Position numbers and translations under genes: made by a program
From: JALZEG01 sp035942255
Lineage (GTDB): Bacteria; Actinomycetota; CADDZG01; WHSQ01
Direction of reading: 5' to 3'
Length of the DNA stretch: 64,000 bases
Assembly (NCBI GenBank): GCA_035942255.1
Contig: DASZDG010000138.1
Location: forward strand, 1-64,000
Notes under the pieces: model-generated
The model's database searches: none
What the model was told of the DNA's origin: nothing
What the model saw: the letters and a program-made list of their open reading frames with translations, nothing else
Shown: piece after piece, positions 61,981-64,000 of the stretch
How the letters are laid out: every line of letters begins with the position of its first letter
How positions within the stretch are numbered: the stretch's first letter is position 1

Positions 61981-63018
61981 ATGCGCCTGCCCGTGCTACC
62001 CCCGGTGTCGCCCATGCTGGCCAAGCTCAAGGAGACGATGCCGCGGGGCGACGGCTGGCTGTACGAGCCGAAGTGGGACGGCTTCCGGGCGATCGTCTTC
62101 CGGGACGGCGACGAGGTGGCGGTCACGAGCCGCGACACCCGGCCGATCGACCGGTACTTCCCCGAGCTGCTCGACCCGATGAGGGCCGCCCTCCCCGACC
62201 GGTGCGTGGTTGACGGCGAGATCGTCGTCACGGGAGCGGACGGCCTCGACTTCGACGCGCTCCTGCTGCGCATCCACCCCGCGGCCTCGCGGATCAAGAT
62301 GCTGGCCGAGACGGTGCCCGCGTCCTTCGTCGCGTTCGACCTGCTCGCGCTCGGCGACGAGTCGTTCCTCGAGGCGCCGCTCCACGAGCGCAGGGCCCGG
62401 CTGGACGCGGCGTTGTCGGACGCTCCGCCGGCCGAGCCCGCCCGGATGCGGGCATGCGAGGTGTCGCTCACCCCGCAGACGGCGGATCCCGACGAGGCCG
62501 CGGTGTGGTTCGACGCGTTCGAGGCGATGGGCCTGGACGGGGTCATCGCGAAGGAGTCGCACATCGTCTACTCGCCCGGGGGGCGGACGATGGTGAAGAT
62601 CAAGCACAAGCGGACGGCGGACTGCGTCGTCGGCGGCTACCGGCTGTCGAAGGCGGGCGACGGGGTCGGGTCGCTGCTGCTCGGCCTCTACGACGGTGAC
62701 CGCGTGCTCCACTACGTCGGCCACACGTCGTCGTTCAAGGCGGCGGAGCGGCGGCGGCTCCTGGAGGAGCTCCGGCCGCTCGAGGGCGGCACGAGCTTCG
62801 CCGGCGGGCGGAGCCCGGGGGGGCCGAGCCGGTGGGCGGCGGCCGCGGACAAGACGTGGGTGCCGCTCGAGCCCTCGCTCGTGTGCGAGGTCTCGTTCGA
62901 CCACATGCAGGGCGAGCGCTTCCGTCACGCGGCGACGTTCGTGCGGTGGCGGCCGGAGAAGAAACCGGAGGACTGCGACTTCGTACAGCTGGGGGCCCTG
63001 TTCAAGGGCAACCGCTAG
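61981..63018 (+). CDS. ATP-dependent DNA ligase (LigC/LigD ligase-domain type)
   Basis: The 345-residue product has the adenylation motif YEPKWDGFRA (Lys31), then FDLLALGDESFLE, EGVIAKE-like DGVIAKESHIVYSPGG, KIKHKRTADCVVGGYRLSKAG and an OB-fold end. Length and order match stand-alone actinobacterial LigC or the ligase domain of LigD. It seals nicks with ATP, in repair such as non-homologous end joining. Ku, the LigD polymerase and the phosphoesterase are not in this window. ATG start. Confidence 0.92.
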   Translation: MRLPVLPPVSPMLAKLKETMPRGDGWLYEPKWDGFRAIVFRDGDEVAVTSRDTRPIDRYFPELLDPMRAALPDRCVVDGEIVVTGADGLDFDALLLRIHPAASRIKMLAETVPASFVAFDLLALGDESFLEAPLHERRARLDAALSDAPPAEPARMRACEVSLTPQTADPDEAAVWFDAFEAMGLDGVIAKESHIVYSPGGRTMVKIKHKRTADCVVGGYRLSKAGDGVGSLLLGLYDGDRVLHYVGHTSSFKAAERRRLLEELRPLEGGTSFAGGRSPGGPSRWAAAADKTWVPLEPSLVCEVSFDHMQGERFRHAATFVRWRPEKKPEDCDFVQLGALFKGNR

Positions 63019-63027
63019 ACTCGCCGC

Positions 63028-63231
63028 GTGCTGGGAAACGTGCTGTTGATGGTGGTCGCCGGGCTGGCCGCGGTCGCGCTGACGGCGGTGTTCGCCCTCA
63101 TCGGGAGCGACATGTCGCCGACGTTCCTGGTCCTCTCGTTCGTGTTCGGCGCCTTCTGCGCACGCGTGGCGATCCTGCGGCACGGGTCGGCCGCCGCGGT
63201 GTGGCGCCGGCTCCGCCAGCCGTCCGCCTGA
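63028..63231 (+). CDS. Small membrane protein
   Basis: The 67-residue product has two hydrophobic segments (VLLMVVAGLAAVALTAVFALIG and FLVLSFVFGAFCARVAIL) and an Arg-rich C-terminal tail. It begins with GTG nine bases after the DNA ligase stop. There is no family I recognise. Confidence 0.5.
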   Translation: MLGNVLLMVVAGLAAVALTAVFALIGSDMSPTFLVLSFVFGAFCARVAILRHGSAAAVWRRLRQPSA

Positions 63232-63241
63232 CGCGGGGGCC

Positions 63242-64000
63242 TCACCTCTCGCAGCTCGTCTCGATCTCGCCGTCTTCGCAGCGGTCGGTCCCGTCGCCGC
63301 CGTCGACCACGTCCTTCCCCGGCCCCGCGTAGAGCTCGTTGTCGCGCTCGTCGCCGAGGAGCTCGTCGGATCGGCTGCTCGCGTACGCGCCCTCGACGGC
63401 GGTCACCGTGGCGACCCAGTCCGCCGAGGCCGCAGTGCCGGCGGCGAGGTCGAGCGTCAGCGGGTCGACGCCGTACCGGGGCTCGTCCGTCGTGAAGTGC
63501 CGGACGGTGAGCACGTCGTGGCCGGCCCCTCCGTCGAACGCATCCGCCCCCGAGTTGAGGTCGAGCATGTCGTGGCCGCGGCCCCCGAAGACGGCATCGT
63601 CGCCCTTACCGGGGAGCAGGAGGTCGTTCCCGCCGCGCCCGTCGATACGGTCGTCTCCGAGGCTCGTCCGGATGACGTCGCGCCGCGCCGAGCCGGTGAC
63701 GTGATCGTCGCCGCCCCCGGTCGTCACGATCTCCAAGCGGGCGGTGCGATCGCTTCCGTATCCCTCGACCGTGCCCCTCTCGAGGTCTACGACCAGCGCC
63801 GCGCTGCCACAGACCGCCGAGCGCCACTCCGGACACAGCGCCGCTTGGTCGTGGCCGGCCCCTCCGTCGAGGAAGTCGTCGCCAAGGTAGCCGTCTAGGC
63901 GGTCGTTGCCGTCGCCGCCCCGCTCGACGTCGTTGCCGGGCGTCCCCTCGAGGCGGTCGCTCCCCGCGTCACCGTTCGAGCGGTCGTCACCGCGTCCGGC
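63242..64000 (-). CDS. RTX-type calcium-binding repeat protein, start beyond the window
   Basis: The minus-strand frame is open over 253 codons to the window edge, so only the C-terminal end of the gene is present. It contains many aspartate/glycine nonapeptide-like repeats (LGDDRIDGRGGNDLLLPGKG, FGGRGHDMLD, DGGAGHDVL), which bind calcium in a beta-roll. Short non-repeat parts with cysteines break the roll (ALCPEWRSAVCG; final CEDGEIETSCER). These proteins are secreted. An internal TTG at 63736 is not the true start because the repeats continue beyond it. Confidence 0.85.
   Translation of the reverse strand, partial: AGRGDDRSNGDAGSDRLEGTPGNDVERGGDGNDRLDGYLGDDFLDGGAGHDQAALCPEWRSAVCGSAALVVDLERGTVEGYGSDRTARLEIVTTGGGDDHVTGSARRDVIRTSLGDDRIDGRGGNDLLLPGKGDDAVFGGRGHDMLDLNSGADAFDGGAGHDVLTVRHFTTDEPRYGVDPLTLDLAAGTAASADWVATVTAVEGAYASSRSDELLGDERDNELYAGPGKDVVDGGDGTDRCEDGEIETSCER

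Noticed and set aside
63606..63836. Separate small gene inside the RTX region, and a TTG start at 63736
   Set aside because: The repeat-coding frame continues without a stop to the window edge, so the gene is simply cut by the window.
1..64000. tRNA genes, CRISPR arrays, insertion sequences or prophage
   Set aside because: I saw no tRNA-like cloverleaf with a T-loop, no regularly spaced repeats, no transposase motif and no phage structural genes.

Overview
The window is about 70 percent G+C with very high third-position G+C, many GTG starts and tightly overlapping genes (GTGA and ATGA junctions). Its gene content is typical of high-G+C Gram-positive bacteria: a GlgE/TreS/maltokinase alpha-glucan pathway, an MDMPI-family protein, a CGAAC-N4-GTTCG SOS box and ECF sigma/anti-sigma pairs. 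I read it as chromosomal DNA of an actinobacterium, probably a deep or uncultivated lineage because many secreted proteins belong to no family I recognise. I cannot place it more finely, and I see no plasmid, phage, IS or CRISPR signature.

Layout. 1-2000: three related small secreted four-cysteine proteins, two with a duplicated leader. 2000-6420: acyl-CoA ligase, M48 protease and small membrane or metal-binding proteins. 6510-10918: a four-gene coupled operon (PP2C-type phosphatase, zinc ribbon, CaiB-type CoA transferase, coiled-coil NYN protein). 10970-12640: a LexA box in front of a DEDD exonuclease/GIY-YIG repair nuclease. 12685-15790: small secreted and membrane proteins. 15894-20250: MFS exporter, an ECF sigma factor that seems to start at CTG with a Kelch-type membrane protein, and a frameshifted FAD oxidoreductase. 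20288-24411: trpD, an M20 peptidase, RidA and a beta-propeller protein.

24512-30265 (minus strand) is the most interesting region. A cobalamin riboswitch with its own terminator precedes five coupled genes: a secreted alpha/alpha-barrel protein, a secreted DUF4430-like protein with a wall- or membrane-anchoring tail, EcfT, a double ATPase and an ECF S component. The two secreted proteins resemble the two halves of animal transcobalamin/intrinsic factor, so I infer a transcobalamin-like B12 capture device that feeds an ECF importer. The S-component reading frame runs about 170 bases into the RNase P RNA gene on the same strand.

30276-37062: YdjM-type membrane protein, RNase HI, zinc-ribbon coiled coil, ECF sigma/anti-sigma pair, MDMPI protein, a lower-G+C pair that includes a MauE-like/Tat-like/18-cysteine fusion, and a secreted metzincin. 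37123-56283: a nearly complete trehalose/alpha-glucan cluster. GlgX, TreY and TreZ convert glycogen to trehalose. TreS and maltokinase convert trehalose to maltose-1-phosphate. GlgE and GlgB rebuild branched glucan, and GlgP and a GH57 protein act on the polymer. 56412-64000: two LVIVD-type secreted proteins, a large sortilin-like/VWA surface protein, an ATP-dependent DNA ligase and the end of an RTX-type repeat protein cut by the window edge.
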